A DNA stretch of 64,000 nt from Vesta saturnalis (GCA_036346205.1 JARFJB010000400.1:971001-1035000); one strand, 5' to 3'; shown: positions 11,394-23,514, numbered from the stretch's first letter. The notes: a model not told the origin generated them from the sequence alone. Program-made: numbers and translations.

Positions 11394-11815
11394 TTTTTTC
11401 GTAAATTTTAAAAATCGGTTTTAATAATGCTGGGGGCACATTTGTATTTGAATCAAAATCACTGTATTTCCATAATACACCATACTTATTAGTGACACAA
11501 CAGACGCAGCGCGCATGTCGCACAGAGCGGTTCCCATTAGGTTAACTTTCTTAGTTGACTCAAGGAAACGGTCGGATGTGCGGGTCGTGTGTCTCATTGC
11601 AGTGGATCATGGTTAATTAATGAGAATAGTGTGTTAAAACCGTGTTCAGAATGAGTAAAAGGTTTATTTAACTAGAGAAACTACACAAATGCCGATTATC
11701 TGTCAACACATCGACATTCACTACCAATTTTGAGTGGATTCGCGTTCAGATGAAGCAAAAAGCCCGTCAAATGTGTAATAGCTCAACAAGTTACTTTAAA
11801 AAATAGGCTACGATA
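11394..11815. other. Unassigned AT-rich stretch
   Basis: No recognisable gene or repeat is visible here. Confidence 0.5.
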
Positions 11816-11965
11816 GTATCTCCCCTCTCAGAACCCTAATTCCATTCCTTCCGATCCTATCCTGACCGCACGCATCCTTAACTCCACCATGCATATATAC
11901 ATAATGTATGTATGATTGGAATCCACCGATGTGGTTGAAGGAGCGGGGAAGGAATGAAACACGCT
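11816..11965 (-). repeat. Dispersed ~150-bp repeat, inverted relative to the 20.03-kb copy
   Basis: The reverse complement matches 20030-20165 closely, with shared blocks such as GGTCAGGATAGGATCGGAAG and TATATGCATGGTGG. It is non-coding and its family is unknown. Confidence 0.75.
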
Positions 11966-12359
11966 GTTTTCCTTTTTTTAATGAAAGAGTTATGGAAGAA
12001 ATCTAATGTTGCAAATACGGTATGCGTCGAATCAGGACGTTTGTGGAATATAATAGCGTCAAGTGACATAAGTGGCAACAGTTTTCATGGTACACATTGT
12101 TTATTGAAATAAGCTGTCAGAAAAAAATCGAAATTGTGCTTACAACGCAGGAAAAAAATTTATTATTGAATATTATTTTTTTCACACGGGGATTGACAGC
12201 GAAATGGACCTAGTTGGTTAATGGTTGCCAACCAATTTCGAAAAAACCACCGACTAATAAAATCTTAAGAGTAGTTGCAAAATTACACACACGAGCGTTC
12301 TAACTCAACACAAAACCTGTACTGGTCGTCTAGTTATCATTATAACTAATGCGAACTAA
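11966..12359. other. Unassigned stretch
   Basis: No supported feature is seen between the dispersed repeat and the mariner debris. Confidence 0.5.
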
Positions 12360-12645
12360 GTTAGATTATTTCAAGAGGAGTTAGAATCTCCAAAAAGAAG
12401 TCTCTGCAGAGCATCTCTAAAAATGAATTTGAGTGAAACATCTACCCAAAGAATATTTAAGAAGCCTACCGGTTTTCCCTACGGAATACAGATTGGGCAA
12501 GGGTTGAAACGGTTGTGTACTGTGCTTCAATCTTAGCAATGGTTTATGAACGAGCCTAATTTCTTTCAAATGTGTGGTTTTCGGACCAATACGACATCCA
12601 TCTGAATGGATTTATCAATCGACAGACAAACAGATATTTTCTTTT
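12360..12645 (+). pseudogene. Mariner transposase fragment
   Basis: Two frames give successive parts of a DD41D-type transposase. The first has SPKRSLCRASLKMNLSETST then RIFKKPTGFPYGIQIGQGL, the second helix-turn-helix. The second has QWFMNEPNFFQM then WFSDQYDIHLNGFINRQTNR, the region of the first catalytic aspartate (SDE changed to SDQ). The protein pattern ends abruptly at about 12640, where unrelated hAT-like debris follows. Confidence 0.75.
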
Positions 12646-12679
12646 GTTAAGTGTGACCTCAGTTGACATGAACCAAAAT

Positions 12680-13640
12680 AAGTAACGAATGTAAGCCTCC
12701 AAAAAACTAAAGACACACATTTTAATTGATGATTTTAATGTTGAAGAACGTGATTCAACTTCTGAAAACGCATCAGATATAATGACTCTTACTTTGATGG
12801 AAGAAAAGACGAAACTGGGCGAAAAATTGTTTAAGAATGGATGTAACTTCAGCACTGGTAAAGAAATGGTTCAACACCACAATTTGTGAAAGAAAATTCT
12901 ATAAATTTGACAACCATAAAAAGTATTAGTTGTTGCAACGAAATAATTACACTATCTGAAAAGTCGGTACAACATCCACTGTAAGCAATTGTTTGTTTAC
13001 TCCATTTTAACGAGCTTACCCTTAGAAAAGTTATGGCTTATCTTGACGGTCCAACTACCACACACTTTTAGCAAACCTAATCGAGAATATCTAGTTAATT
13101 GCCAGAATTTGAAGGGTTAGCAGTTTTAGAAAAATAGTTGACGCAAAGTTAAGTACAGAATAAAAATATCTGAAGCTCCAGCTTCAGGTATGTATACCCC
13201 AGAGTTAGTCAGACGAAACCAAAAAAAAACATCTCGCACGCAAAATGGGTTACGATGGCAAACAGACTTATGCGTTTGTACATCACATCAGATGATCCAA
13301 GCCCACAAACAATTATTGCGTTTATAATGAAGGTATACATCCCCTCGATATTCATTATCAAATATCAGTCTGAAATGATTCAATGCAGCAAGCACTTGAA
13401 TGATGATCTGAAGAATATTGTACAGTTAACGTTGTAAAAAAACGTATTCAAGGCTCACAGAGGGCATCTTCTTTTAGCAATCCAGTTTGACAAATGTCAA
13501 TGCATAGAAATACCGAGAAATACTTGCATATAAGACAATCAAGAAAGCTGGCGAAACAAAAACTAACGCATAGAGTCTTCAAACAACCGAAAGTCAGTTT
13601 TGATGCTGAAGACTGTACAAGGTGGCGACGACTCAGCAGA
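12680..13640 (+). pseudogene. Fragment of the same unclassified hAT-like transposase family as at 54.4-56.6 kb
   Basis: Several frames align with the better copy downstream. SLPLEKL and a YLDGPTTT-like segment (13020-13070) match ELPLKHLFEYIDGPTSG there. KWVTMANRLMRLYITSDDPS (13245-13305) matches RWLTTANRVLRLYVATANPS. FIMKVYIPS matches YIMKVYTP, and a distant FDAEDCTRW-like segment lies near 13600. It has frameshifts and stops throughout. No TIRs were found around it. It shows that the family is multi-copy. It directly abuts mariner debris on both sides. Confidence 0.7.
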
Positions 13641-13789
13641 GGGATTTCAATGCAAAACTCTTAATGAGCGATTCTTGGAGGCTCAGATTATTTTAGAGGA
13701 AAAGTCTATTTAGGTTTTTAATAGAGTATACAATTCACAATTCGCGGTAGTACGACTATTAACAGGTTATCGCAGAAATTCGTAGTGTA

Positions 13790-14588
13790 ACAACAATAAT
13801 GAACGAAACTTACATGGAGGTGCAGAGAAAAATGAAAATACTTCTCATGTTTTGCTGGCTGTGGCGGAAAATCCTAATTTAAGATTACGGCAAATAGCAA
13901 ATGACGTCAAATTGCATCATAGTCAAATATTAAGGATTTAAATAAAGTATGATAGGGTGATTTGGAGAGGAGTGCATTTTGCTCCCAAATGATGGAAAAA
14001 TGTAACGAAAATAGGGAATCTTTACAAAAGATTCTTTCTATTGCTGAAGCAACGATCCCACTGCACAATGAAGCCAACCATGTAGAACGTGGGCACGGGA
14101 GAATTTCACATAACTTTCTACAAACCAGAAATGTCTGGGCGGGATTATTATGTCATAATATTAAAGGGCCGTTTTACTTAAACAGGAGAGCTCCGTCAGG
14201 AACAAATATATCTCCAGCAGTGGGTGAAGTTAATAGGGGCAACCAAGAGATATGGTTCCAGATGGATGGTTGTCCTGCACACAACAACCGTGTCATGCGT
14301 GAATTTTTAAATGACTTTCCTCCATAAGGTGATTGGTAAACCTTACGCAATATATTGGCCCGCTACGTCTCCTGACCTTTCTCCCAATGACTTTTCTGTG
14401 GGGTCACTTAAATACGAAAATGTATTCTGCTCAGTCATTTCAAAATTTGGAACAATTAAAAAATCGGATTCAAGCTGAACGTGATAAAATATCTTAATAT
14501 CAATTCGCAAATATTAAACGGCAGTTTTACGAACGTATAGGTCATTGTTTAACAGTAAATCGTGGTTTGTTTGAACATTTGCTGTGAT
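13790..14588 (+). pseudogene. Mariner-like transposase, frameshifted
   Basis: The order is an HTH segment (HVLLAVAENPNLRLRQIAND, 13850-13910), then NVWAGLLCHNIKGPF (14130-14175), then the second catalytic motif FQMDGCPAHNNRV (14255-14295). SPDLSPNDF (about 14370-14395) and HLNTKMYSAQSFQNLEQLKN follow. The C-terminus RIGHCLTVNRGLFEHLL stops at 14586-14588. At least three frame changes are needed, and the first catalytic aspartate region is not seen. Spacing between the second and third acids is about 40-41 after allowing for the frameshift. I could not find terminal repeats. Confidence 0.8.
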
Positions 14589-15399
14589 TAATTTACTTTT
14601 TTTTATTAGATGTGTTAGCTTTGTGGCTTTCGTTGATTGAAATAATTAAAGTTTATCTTTATTATACTATTCATCGTTTGAATTGAGTCACATTTAATGA
14701 CGGAAGCGCTCCATAAATAAAGACGCTCTTGCTGATTGATTTTATAATTACACAATAAAGTGAATGGGGTACATACGGATACATAAGTTTATTCTCAACC
14801 AAAAATCTAAATATACTTTTCCTCTAAAATAGTTTGGAGAGCCAATTAGCACATTAATAATTTTATATTGAAATCCCTATTCAGTGTTGTCCGGTCCACT
14901 TACTGTAAAAGAAAAGAAGAAAAAAGAAACCGATTACAAATATTTACGAAAATACGATTACTGTAAAATTAACCAAGTTTAAACAGTGGCATAGCAGGAT
15001 TATGAATTTAAAAAATAAACCGTTTTTTTTTAAAAAAACCTGTTTGATATTTACAAAAAAGAGAAGAAATTAAAAAAAAGAAAAGCAAGCAACAAAACAA
15101 AATCCAAAAAACAAAAATTGCTCAGGTGTCAGTAGGCGGGTTATTCACATTACTCTCCAGTATTGCATTAAATAAAATTGACTTTAAAAAGAAAACAAAA
15201 GCATGTCACCAAATGACCCCAGAAATGCTTCAAACTGTACGAGGTTCAAACATAACATACATTTTCGTACATTTCATAAATCGTGTTTCTAAATGACTCA
15301 ACGTTCAAGTTTGAAATGTATGGAACCGGCTTAAGCTGAGGGAGGCTTTTTGAAGGTATTTCAAAATTTCATTGTTTTTCATCGCCATCCATTTAAATG
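14589..15399. other. Unassigned A-rich stretch
   Basis: It contains poly-A rich segments (15000-15120) but no supported gene or repeat. Confidence 0.5.
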
Positions 15400-15673
15400 A
15401 AACCCCCAAATTTTTTTGCCATGTTTGGAATTTTCGTTACATTTTAAGGTCAGTGTATGTAAAGAGTGATATCTAAAACTTGAAGTTTCCGAGTTATTTC
15501 AAAAAATATGAAAATTTTGGCAGTTGCGAGGTCCCACGAAAATCGGTATTATGCGATAATCGCTGCAACTTTCGGAATCCGTTTTTTGGGGCTACAAGAG
15601 GACCTAACTAAATACGTTTTGAGAAGTTATAATTAAAAAGTCTTCCACAAACCCCGAAATAATCCTGAGAAGT

Positions 15674-15864
15674 TATGATTTTGATCCTCAATAACTTGGT
15701 TATTTTAAATGAGACACCCTGTACCTTAAAGTGTTTTCGAGTGTAGAATTTAATTCTGTATCAAACATTATTTTTAAGTTGCCAGGGCCTATTCTGAACG
15801 GTTCTGAAGATAATTAAGATTTTCTTGAAAACATCGACTAAATTGATTCATTATTCTGCGTTAA

Positions 15865-15906
<42 letters not shown>

Positions 15907-16403
15907 GATATATATTAATTAATATTAAATCAATAATTGTTCATTTAAGAACTAAAACAAATATTTAAATTAGGATACAAAATGATACATTTTCAATGTG
16001 CTGTCCGTGCAATTGAAGGCACAATTCAATTCGGCTCTCTGCACTTGCTGTAGCTCGACGGATCTCATTAGGGTCTAATTTGGCAAACGCTGACCGTATC
16101 CTGCGGAGCAATTGCTCATGGTCACTTACTGGGGAAGAGTGACCTTGGTTTTGACATACCCCATAGTAAAAATCAAAAGGGGTAAGTCTGGCGATCGTGG
16201 ACGCCACCTACAAGGTCCATTAGGACCAATCCATCGATCATATGATTTTGATCCTCAATAACTTGGTTATTTTAAATGAGACACCCTGTACCTTAAAGTA
16301 TTTTCGGGTCTAGAATTTAATTCTGTATCAAACATTATTTTTAAGTTACCAGGGCCTATTCTGAACGGTTTTCAAGATAATTAAGATTTTCTTGAAAACA
16401 TCG

Positions 16404-16436
<33 letters not shown>

Positions 16437-16790
16437 ATATATATCTATATATATATATATATATATAAATATTAAATAAACATTTGTTCATTTAGAAACT
16501 ACAACAAATGTTTAAATTAGGATACAAAATTATACTACATTTTCAATGTGCTGTCCGTGCAATTGAAGGCACAATTTAATTCATCTCTCTGCACTTGCTG
16601 TAGCTCGACGAATCTCATTGGGGTCTAATTTGGCAAACGCTGACCGTATCCTGTGGAGGAATTCCTCACGGTCACTTACTGGGGAAGAGTAGACCTTGGT
16701 TTTGACATACCCCATAGTAAAAATCAAAAGGGGTAAGTCAGGCGATCGTGGACGCCACCTCCAAGGTCCATTGGGACCAATCCATCGGTC
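15674..16790. repeat. 567-bp tandem duplication of a mariner 3' end
   Basis: The block starting TATGATTTTGATCCTCAATA recurs at 16241. Both copies hold the same order: arm sequence, a TA run (15870-15902 and 16434-16466), and the minus-strand transposase C-terminus. They end at CCATCGATCA and CCATCGGTCA. The second copy joins smoothly to the rest of the gene. Confidence 0.88.
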
Positions 16791-17285
16791 ATAAAAAACC
16801 TGTCAATTCGATAAACCTCATGAGAATTATGTGCCGGTGCACCATCTAATTGATACCAACAATTTCGGCGCTCATCGATTAATGGATTCACAGTTCCTCG
16901 TAGAATTTCCACATATTTCGGAAAATTTAAGTTTTCTTCACAAATACAATATCGCATGTGATTGTGTTCAAAAGTACTGCAAAAACATTAAAACTAAACA
17001 TATCTTGAAAATGCGCATATCGTATAGCGTGTGGATTTTCGTCTGATCATAAATGTTAGTTCTATTTATAATCCTCTCTCTAGAAAATTTTGCTTCATCT
17101 GTCCGTAATATGATAAAAATAAATTGATAGTCTTCTTGAATCTTTAATAACATGAACTCGCGAAACTCTATTCGGCAGACCTCATCACCCGGTCTAAAGG
17201 CCTGTACGTTTTGGAACCAGTAGGGGTGCATATAGTGCTTTTTCAAAATTCGTGTGACAGATGAAGCAGATATTCCCAAATCCAT
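15965..17285 (-). pseudogene. DD41D-type mariner transposase, broken, C-terminus duplicated
   Basis: Read from 17285 downward, MDLGISASSVTRILKKH is the second helix-turn-helix, followed by QNVQAFRPGDEVCRIEF. LRTDEAKFSRERIINRTNI is the first catalytic aspartate region. 16957-16724 carries ENLNFPKYVEILRGTVNPLI and then WYQLDGAPAHNSHEVYRI, the second aspartate. WIGPNGPWRW and SPDLPL follow, with the third aspartate lost to a small indel. The C-terminus SSPVSDHEQLLRRIRSAFAK and AESRIELCLQLHGQHIENV is read from 16207-15965, and a duplicate of it lies at 16770-16520. The N-terminal DUF4817 domain is not seen. Confidence 0.85.
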
Positions 17286-17960
17286 TTCTGCAGATGGTGT
17301 TGAGCTTTGTGGTGATACGTGGAAATAAGCCAGTGTATTTATTACATTTTTCTGGTCTATGTTACCGATTTTGGAACAGCCTTGGTAGCTTTAACTTTGC
17401 TATGACACAAATTGTTTTTCCATAGATAACTATGTGAAGTCTAAAATTACACCAAATAAAAGGATAGTTTTTGGTTAACATTAATTATCTTGAAAACTGT
17501 CCAGAATAGGTCCTGGTAACCTTAGTAATATTGGATACAGAATTAAATTCTAGATTCGAAAATACTTACAGGGTGTCCCATTTGAAATAACCAAGTTATT
17601 GAGGTTCAAAGTCATAAAACTTCGGAGGCTTATTTCGGGGTTTGTGGAAAACTTTTTTCAAATTAAAACTCGTCAAAACGTTGTTTGTTGGGTCCTCTTG
17701 TAGCCCCCAAAAAGCCGATCCCTAAATTCGCAGCGGTTAGCGCACAATACCAATTTTCGTGGGACCTTGCAACTGTCAAAATGTTCATATTTTTCGAAAT
17801 AACACGGAAACGGAGAGATATAAGATGCTTTACATACACTAGTCTTAAAATTTAACGAGAATACCAAAACCAGCAAAAAATGGGGGGTTACATTTAACGA
17901 AGTTGATAACTCCTTCCGGTATACTCGTAATGGCCGCCATTCAAAATAGTCGATTCTAGC

Positions 17961-18242
17961 CTAAAACCAAATTTCAAAGCCCCGAGAGCAAGTTGCGAGG
18001 CCTTATACCTGTCTTATAAGCTAGCATTAGGCCCACTTATTAAAATACAAGTTCAAATTTCTCGCAATAAGTAATCAGAATGTAAACACTTAAAGTTAGC
18101 ATTAGGCCCCTTATTACAATACTAGTTCAAATCTCTCCTCATAGATGGCGCCACAACAATCCCTAATTAGTCCTACCGCTAAGTGACGCTACCTTTATTA
18201 CAGAAAATATTCATTAGCCCATGCAAATTCAAGTTTTGCAAC
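17961..18242. repeat. Diverged units related to the 97-bp minisatellite
   Basis: The segments CTGTCTTATAAGCTAGCATTA and AGTTAGCATTAGGCCCC, each with TTATTA(C/A)AATAC nearby, repeat at about 18010-18060 and 18090-18130. They resemble the better-ordered array that follows. Confidence 0.6.
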
Positions 18243-18248
18243 AAGGGG

Positions 18249-18640
18249 GCCACGACAAGAGGGCGCAGACCTGATACAAGTTCTTATAGCTGTCTTATGA
18301 GATATCATTAGAGCCTCCTTATTACAATACTATTTCCAGCCATGGGGGGCCACGTAAAGAGGGCGCAGCCTAACACAAGTTCCTATAGCTCTCTTATGAG
18401 ATAGCATTAGAGCCCCTTATTATAATACTATTTCCAGCAAGGTGGGCCACGACAAGAGGGCGTAGACCTAACACAAGTTCTTATAGCTGTCTTATGAGAT
18501 AGCATTAGAGCCCCCTTATAATACTATTTCCAGCCCAGGGGGGCACGACAAGAGGGCGCAGACCTAACACAAGTTCTTATAGCTGTCTTAAGAGATAGCA
18601 TTAGGGCCCCTTATTACAACATTTTCAAATTTCCCACCGT
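18249..18640. repeat. Minisatellite, four ~97-bp units
   Basis: Units start with GGGCCACGACAAGAGGGCG at about 18249, 18349, 18446 and 18542. Each contains TATAGCTGTCTTATGAGATA and ends near ACTATTTCCAGC. The units are more GC-rich than the surroundings. It is non-coding. Confidence 0.92.
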
Positions 18641-18699
18641 AACCATTGAAGAGCCTTAATCAGAAACTAATCAGGTAAAAGGGGCTGTCCTTAGCACCA

Positions 18700-19075
18700 C
18701 CAATCAGAACGTTGTATGTGCACGCATTTGCCTACCTTCCAGGGGCTGAACTGCCAAAAAGGCTCTTAATACAACCAAAGAGGTCCTAATTAGGGTGAAC
18801 ATTCCATCAAGGGGCTGAAAATGGCCCCCCGAAAAGAACCCATAAAAAAGGAGTGAACTGACAAAAAGGTTCTTAAGACAACCAGAAGGGCTCTAATTAG
18901 GGTGAAAATTCCATCAAGGGGCTGAAAATGGCAATCCGAAAAGAACCCATAAAAAAAGGAGTGAACTGACAAAAAGGTTCTTAACACAACCAAAAGAGCT
19001 CTAATTAGGGTGAAAATTGCATCGGGGGTTTAAAATGCCCTCCGAAAAGAAGCCATAGGGGTGAAAATACGATCC
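18700..19075. repeat. Minisatellite, ~107-bp units
   Basis: Units start TTAGGGTGAAAATTCCATC at 18791, 18898 and 19006, with a partial unit before the first. Each has GGGGCTGAAAATGG, CCGAAAAGAACCCAT and TGACAAAAAGGTTCTTAA. A diverged, inverted relative lies at 35300-35540. The minus-strand frame through it (VVLRTFLSVHSF repeated) is an artefact of the repeat. Confidence 0.92.
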
Positions 19076-19959
19076 CCACCTGGGCATATAAAAAATGGCG
19101 ACCAAAGGTGTCCCAAGGGCGACGTCACAAAAATCCAAGATGGCGGAAGGTGCCTCTGTTCTACTTTTAGGAATTATATAAACAGCTGTTGTTTTTGCAA
19201 CAACGAAAGTTAACTATGGAATAAATGTAAAAATGAAACCCGCATCAATTGAAACATATGGGTAACAAGTGGATTTATATGTTTATAAAAATTGTACTTT
19301 GATGCACATGTTTTCAATATAAATCTAGTAGACAGCGGGAGTGTTTTAAACTAGAATTATTATCGTGAAAATTCCAACTTGATGTTATGTACCATTATCG
19401 AGATAATCTTTAGACGACAGTGTTTTAAACTAAAATCGTGAAATTTCAACTTGATAGTACGTACAGTTTCGGAGATACAATATGGAGAAGGGTATTATCA
19501 CCCCTTTGTGAAAGAAGTGCAAGCCTAGGCCAATATAGTTTGCTTATTAACAAAATAATTTTGATCTCCATCTTACGATACTTCGTGCGCCTTCGGAGAT
19601 TTCAGCTGCTGTAACTGGCCGCTCTTTTCACATGTGTGATAAGGACATTTTTGATAGATAGTTAGAAAAGGTTTAAACAATTAATTTATTGGATATCAAG
19701 TAAATTAAATGTAATTGTTTGGTCCCGTTTTTCGTCTCCTAAGCTACCTTACAGGAGATTCTTTTGGCCTCCATTATACTCATATTCATATAAGTATTTG
19801 ATTATATTAAATGAATGGGCAAACTTTAACACCCGTAGTAGCTCCCAAACATATTTTGCCCTACCGTGGTTAACCCCTAGCTTCGCCCAAAAACCGACGA
19901 AAAGTGGCTTTTTATGTTTTGGTTTTCAGATCACAAAAACTGGGGGGCCAATTGAAGTA
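19076..19959. other. Unassigned stretch with an ~85-bp local duplication
   Basis: The block around AGTGTTTTAAACTA and CCAACTTGATG at 19338-19395 is repeated at 19420-19475. Nothing else is recognised. Confidence 0.55.
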
Positions 19960-20165
19960 AAAAAAGGAAAAGGCCACGTATTCCATTCCCTTCCCAAGGG
20001 GGAGGGCGGGCTGCTCGAGCTTTGCGAGCTCCTTCAGCCACAATCATGGATTCCCAGCATACACACGTACATTACGTGTATATGCATGGTGGGATTAAGG
20101 ATGGGTGTGGTCAGGATAGGATCGGAAGGAACAGAGTTAGGTTTTTGAGGGGGAAAATACTACTC
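19960..20165 (+). repeat. Dispersed repeat, partner of 11816-11965
   Basis: It shares GGTCAGGATAGGATCGGAAG and flanking sequence with the inverted copy at 11.8 kb. The open frames that cross it (19798-20309) have no recognisable protein similarity and are treated as spurious. Confidence 0.7.
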
Positions 20166-20689
20166 CAGCATTCGCCGCACATGGTGTGCATATATGTACC
20201 GTGTATCCCGATTTCGCGGGGTGGGTACCTATCTCAAGAACAGCTTGAGAAGGAAGTTGCGGTTTCCGCGTTCAGATGCTACTTTTTTATGACACCAAAG
20301 GTAGACTAAATAAAATTTCCATGGCACGCTTCGTTTTTGATATACAGAGCGATTGTGAACATTTGTCAAAAGTGAGATATGATACCGATAGATATTCTTA
20401 TGTAAATCAAGTCACGTACGTAGCTTTTGTATAACTATTGCCGTTCCTTCAGAATAACCCAAACTTACCTTTGTTATATGGGACACCCTGTATATTTTTT
20501 CACAATTTGATACCATTTGCCCTCAGCTTTCGAAAAATATAAAAACCATAGCTAAGTTCAACATTAAGATCAAAATTTACGTTATTACTAATTTAAATTT
20601 TTTAATGGTTGGTCGGGGCGGAAATAATAAAATATCTTTTTTTCAAAATTTTATAGGATAATATACCAATGAAACATTATAAAACTAAC
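20166..20689. other. Unassigned stretch with one isolated CACCCTGTA tip
   Basis: GGGACACCCTGTATATT at about 20480 is a lone mariner-type end without a visible partner. Confidence 0.5.
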
Positions 20690-21603
20690 TAATAGGAAAG
20701 GAATACCCAAGGAAATGAACGTAAAATTAAAGAAGGGGCAAGTTATTGGTAAGGTATAAAAATTATTAAATGGTTTAATAAAAGACCTGTCTTAATGATA
20801 ACGAGTGATCTAAGCCATGATGCAACATTAATCAGTACATGTTAGCAAAATGGTATTATATTAACTTTTTCTCACCATTTCTTTTTAGGAAAAAAAAACA
20901 GACAGGAGGAAGAAGTTTTAAAGCCAAAATGCGTCATCGATTACAATAAGGCCAAAAAAGGAGTTGATTATGCATATCATACCTCCATAAGAAAAAGCTT
21001 AAAGTGGTATAGGTAGGTCATGAGCTTTTTTTTGTATCCTTCGTTTTTTTTTTCTTATTTTATTTTATGCGTCTTTGAACACTTGATAATTAATTTTGTA
21101 CTTCTACAAAACGTGTTTTTGTCATTGCATTTTTTCTCTTTCATATTATTTATATCATAATTCTACAAAATAAAAATTTGAAAAATTACAATCAATAATG
21201 TTTTGTTTCGTTGTGCACACTTAACATAAAACTTGTTGCAGGAAAGTGATGCTTGAACTGATCTTGGGTACTGCAGTAGTAAATGCATGGGTTGTTTATA
21301 ATGTATCAACAACGAAACTTGGTATTATGGAATTTCGTAAACGGTTAGCTGAAAGTCTATCAGTCACTGAAAGCATTCCACGTCCTGTAACCGACACAAA
21401 AAAAATAACTCATACATTCATGAAACCAGACGGTTCCGGTCGTAAAAAAATAAAACCCTGCAAAGGATGCTACAACAAATTACGTGAAACTTTGAGTAGT
21501 CGCGAGGCAGACAAAAAGTCCGTAGAGTCACCAGTTTTTGTGGTGATTGTCCAAATAAGCCAGGACTTTGTATAATATGTTTTAAACCATGCATAACAGT
21601 GTA
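20690..21603 (+). pseudogene. piggyBac-like transposase, C-terminal exons
   Basis: Three exon-like pieces align with piggyBac/PGBD proteins. Exon a (to 20748) ends RKGIPKEMNVKLKKGQVIG. Exon b (20889-21012) has VLKPKCVIDYNKAKKGVDY then HTSIRKSLKWY, which includes the third catalytic aspartate (GVD). Exon c (from 21242) has KVMLELILGTAVVNAWVVYN and a Cys-rich end, KPCKGCYNKLRETLSSREAD. In another frame the end continues to CxxC residues near 21560-21600. The introns 20749-20888 and 21013-21241 have GT-AG borders. Residues between GVDY and HTS are deleted. The upstream two-thirds of the protein is absent. Confidence 0.85.
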
Positions 21604-21684
21604 ATATTATATTATAATCTTAAATAAATTTTACAAATATAATTGATTAATTATTATTATTGATTTAATTCAATACTAATATTG

Positions 21685-21689
<5 letters not shown>

Positions 21690-21724
<35 letters not shown>
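21690..21724. repeat. (TA)n microsatellite
   Basis: A pure AT dinucleotide run lies just upstream of a TA-targeted element. Confidence 0.9.
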
Positions 21725-21729
<5 letters not shown>

Positions 21730-21741
21730 TGAACATGTATA

Positions 21742-22834
21742 CAGGGTGTCCCAAATAGAGTAGGATAATATGGGTATCTTTCTTATTATTAAAGATAGAG
21801 ATTGGGTTAAATGGTTCGATTCCGTTGAGAAACATTTCAATTTCCGAACAGTTTCGAAATTATTTAAAAAAAAAAAAAATCGTCGATTTCTAAAAACTCA
21901 AATATCTCCGTAACTATAAAAGATATGAAAAAAAGTTTCAAATCAAAGTTACTTACTTCGATGAGGCACACTTGAAAATGATGTCAAGATATTATTCAAG
22001 ATGGCGGGTTCCAAGATATTAATAGCAGCTTTCTTATTTTAAATGGGCGCCATATTGGATTTTTATACAATTAAATGAGATTTTTTTCTCTTTTCAACGA
22101 TGTTTAACAACCTATGTATGAATAAAAAATTATGGGAAATATTAATTGTTCTCATTTTAAATCAAGTAGCCATGATTAACAATTTGCAAGTAAAAATTAT
22201 ATATTAAACAAATTAACACAACGATACAGCGTGATATTTAAATGGTAACACCATAATACCTTGCAATAAATGTTCAAAGTGCTGGCCGTTTTCATCGACA
22301 CCGTTTTACAACACTGTTAGAGTAGTTTCAAAATGTCGTTGCACTCGCCCCTCCATGCGCATATGATTCAAATGCGTCGAAAGTATTCGACAAATATGTT
22401 ACTATTCAACTTATAAATGTAGTCATTCTCTTTATTTACCTCACGTTGTATTCGTACGTTGCCGCTTGAGTTTATTCCTTCTGTTTTATACAAAATTTAT
22501 CTTTTTCAAGGCACTTTTTATTATTTCATCGTTATTTGTTGTCCAAACTGCCCATTTAAAATAAGAAAGTTACTATTACTATCTTGGATACCGCCATCTT
22601 GAATTTTATTTTGATATCATTTTTAAGTAACTTTTATAATTACGGAGATAATTGAGATTTTAGAAATCGGCGATTTTTTTTTTAATAATTTCGAAACTGT
22701 TCGGAAATTGTAATGTTTCTCAAATGAATCGAACTCGGCCCAAAAAATGGCACAATATTGCCCATTTAACCAAATCTCTCTCTTTAATAATAAGAAAAAT
22801 ACCCATACTATCCTACTATATTTGGGACACCCTG
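21742..22834. mobile_element. Mariner deletion derivative with ~300-bp TIRs
   Basis: The tips are CAGGGTGTCCCAAATAGAGT and its inverted counterpart, flanked by TA (21740-21741 and 22835-22836). The arms run to about 22045 and from about 22550, with mirrored ATCGGCGATTTTTTT-like and AACTGTTCGGAAATTG blocks. The core (22250-22400, minus strand) keeps only a transposase C-terminus (RMEGRVQRHFETTL, then DENGQHFEHLLQG). It is non-autonomous. Confidence 0.88.
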
Positions 22835-22836
22835 TA

Positions 22837-23244
22837 TATCAAAATTCAATATTATTATTGATTTTAGTAATGTTTTGATTATTTTCGGATGATATATGTC
22901 GCAGGGGATAGTAATTTATACATCTTGATTTTCGTTCATGCAATACAGACCTCCGGCGATATGAATTCGTGTACGGCGACGACTGCGTAAAGATTTCTGC
23001 TTCTTGAATACATTACACGCTATTAGATCGTCAAGAAATTACATCACTTTGCTCAGAGATGGCGATGAATAAAAAAAAGTATGCATGCATACCCCCGGGG
23101 ATATGTATAGCACAGATGTAAATTCGTCTACATATCTCCGGTGATATGTAACGCAGTCAAAGCCAAAGTACCAATTATTATTCTTAAACTTAAGTTCTAC
23201 TAATTCCTTAGTTTACTAACAAAAAAAATGTAAATTTATTATTT
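22837..23244. other. Unassigned stretch
   Basis: It has short repeats of ATATCTCCGGTGATATG-like sequence (near 22945 and 23130) but no supported gene. Confidence 0.5.

Positions 23245-23514
<270 letters not shown>

Larger units (their letters stand above)
15400..17960 (-). mobile_element. Mariner-like element with long inverted arms and internal tandem duplication
   Basis: The sequence at about 15405-15830 is mirrored at about 17455-17905, including the shared blocks GCAAGGTCCCACGAAAATTGG (with one mismatch) and a GACACCCTGTA-type motif located inside each arm. A minus-strand transposase lies between. The outer right arm continues to about 17960 with a TGGCGGCCATT-like block. The matching outer left part is lost, so the true left tip is not defined. 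Confidence 0.75.

Noticed and set aside
18790..18993. Minus-strand frame with repeated VVLRTFLSVHSF
   Set aside because: It follows the 107-bp minisatellite period and is not a protein repeat.
19798..20309. Overlapping open frames of 116 and 95 codons
   Set aside because: They cross a dispersed non-coding repeat also found at 11.8 kb and show no recognisable protein motif.
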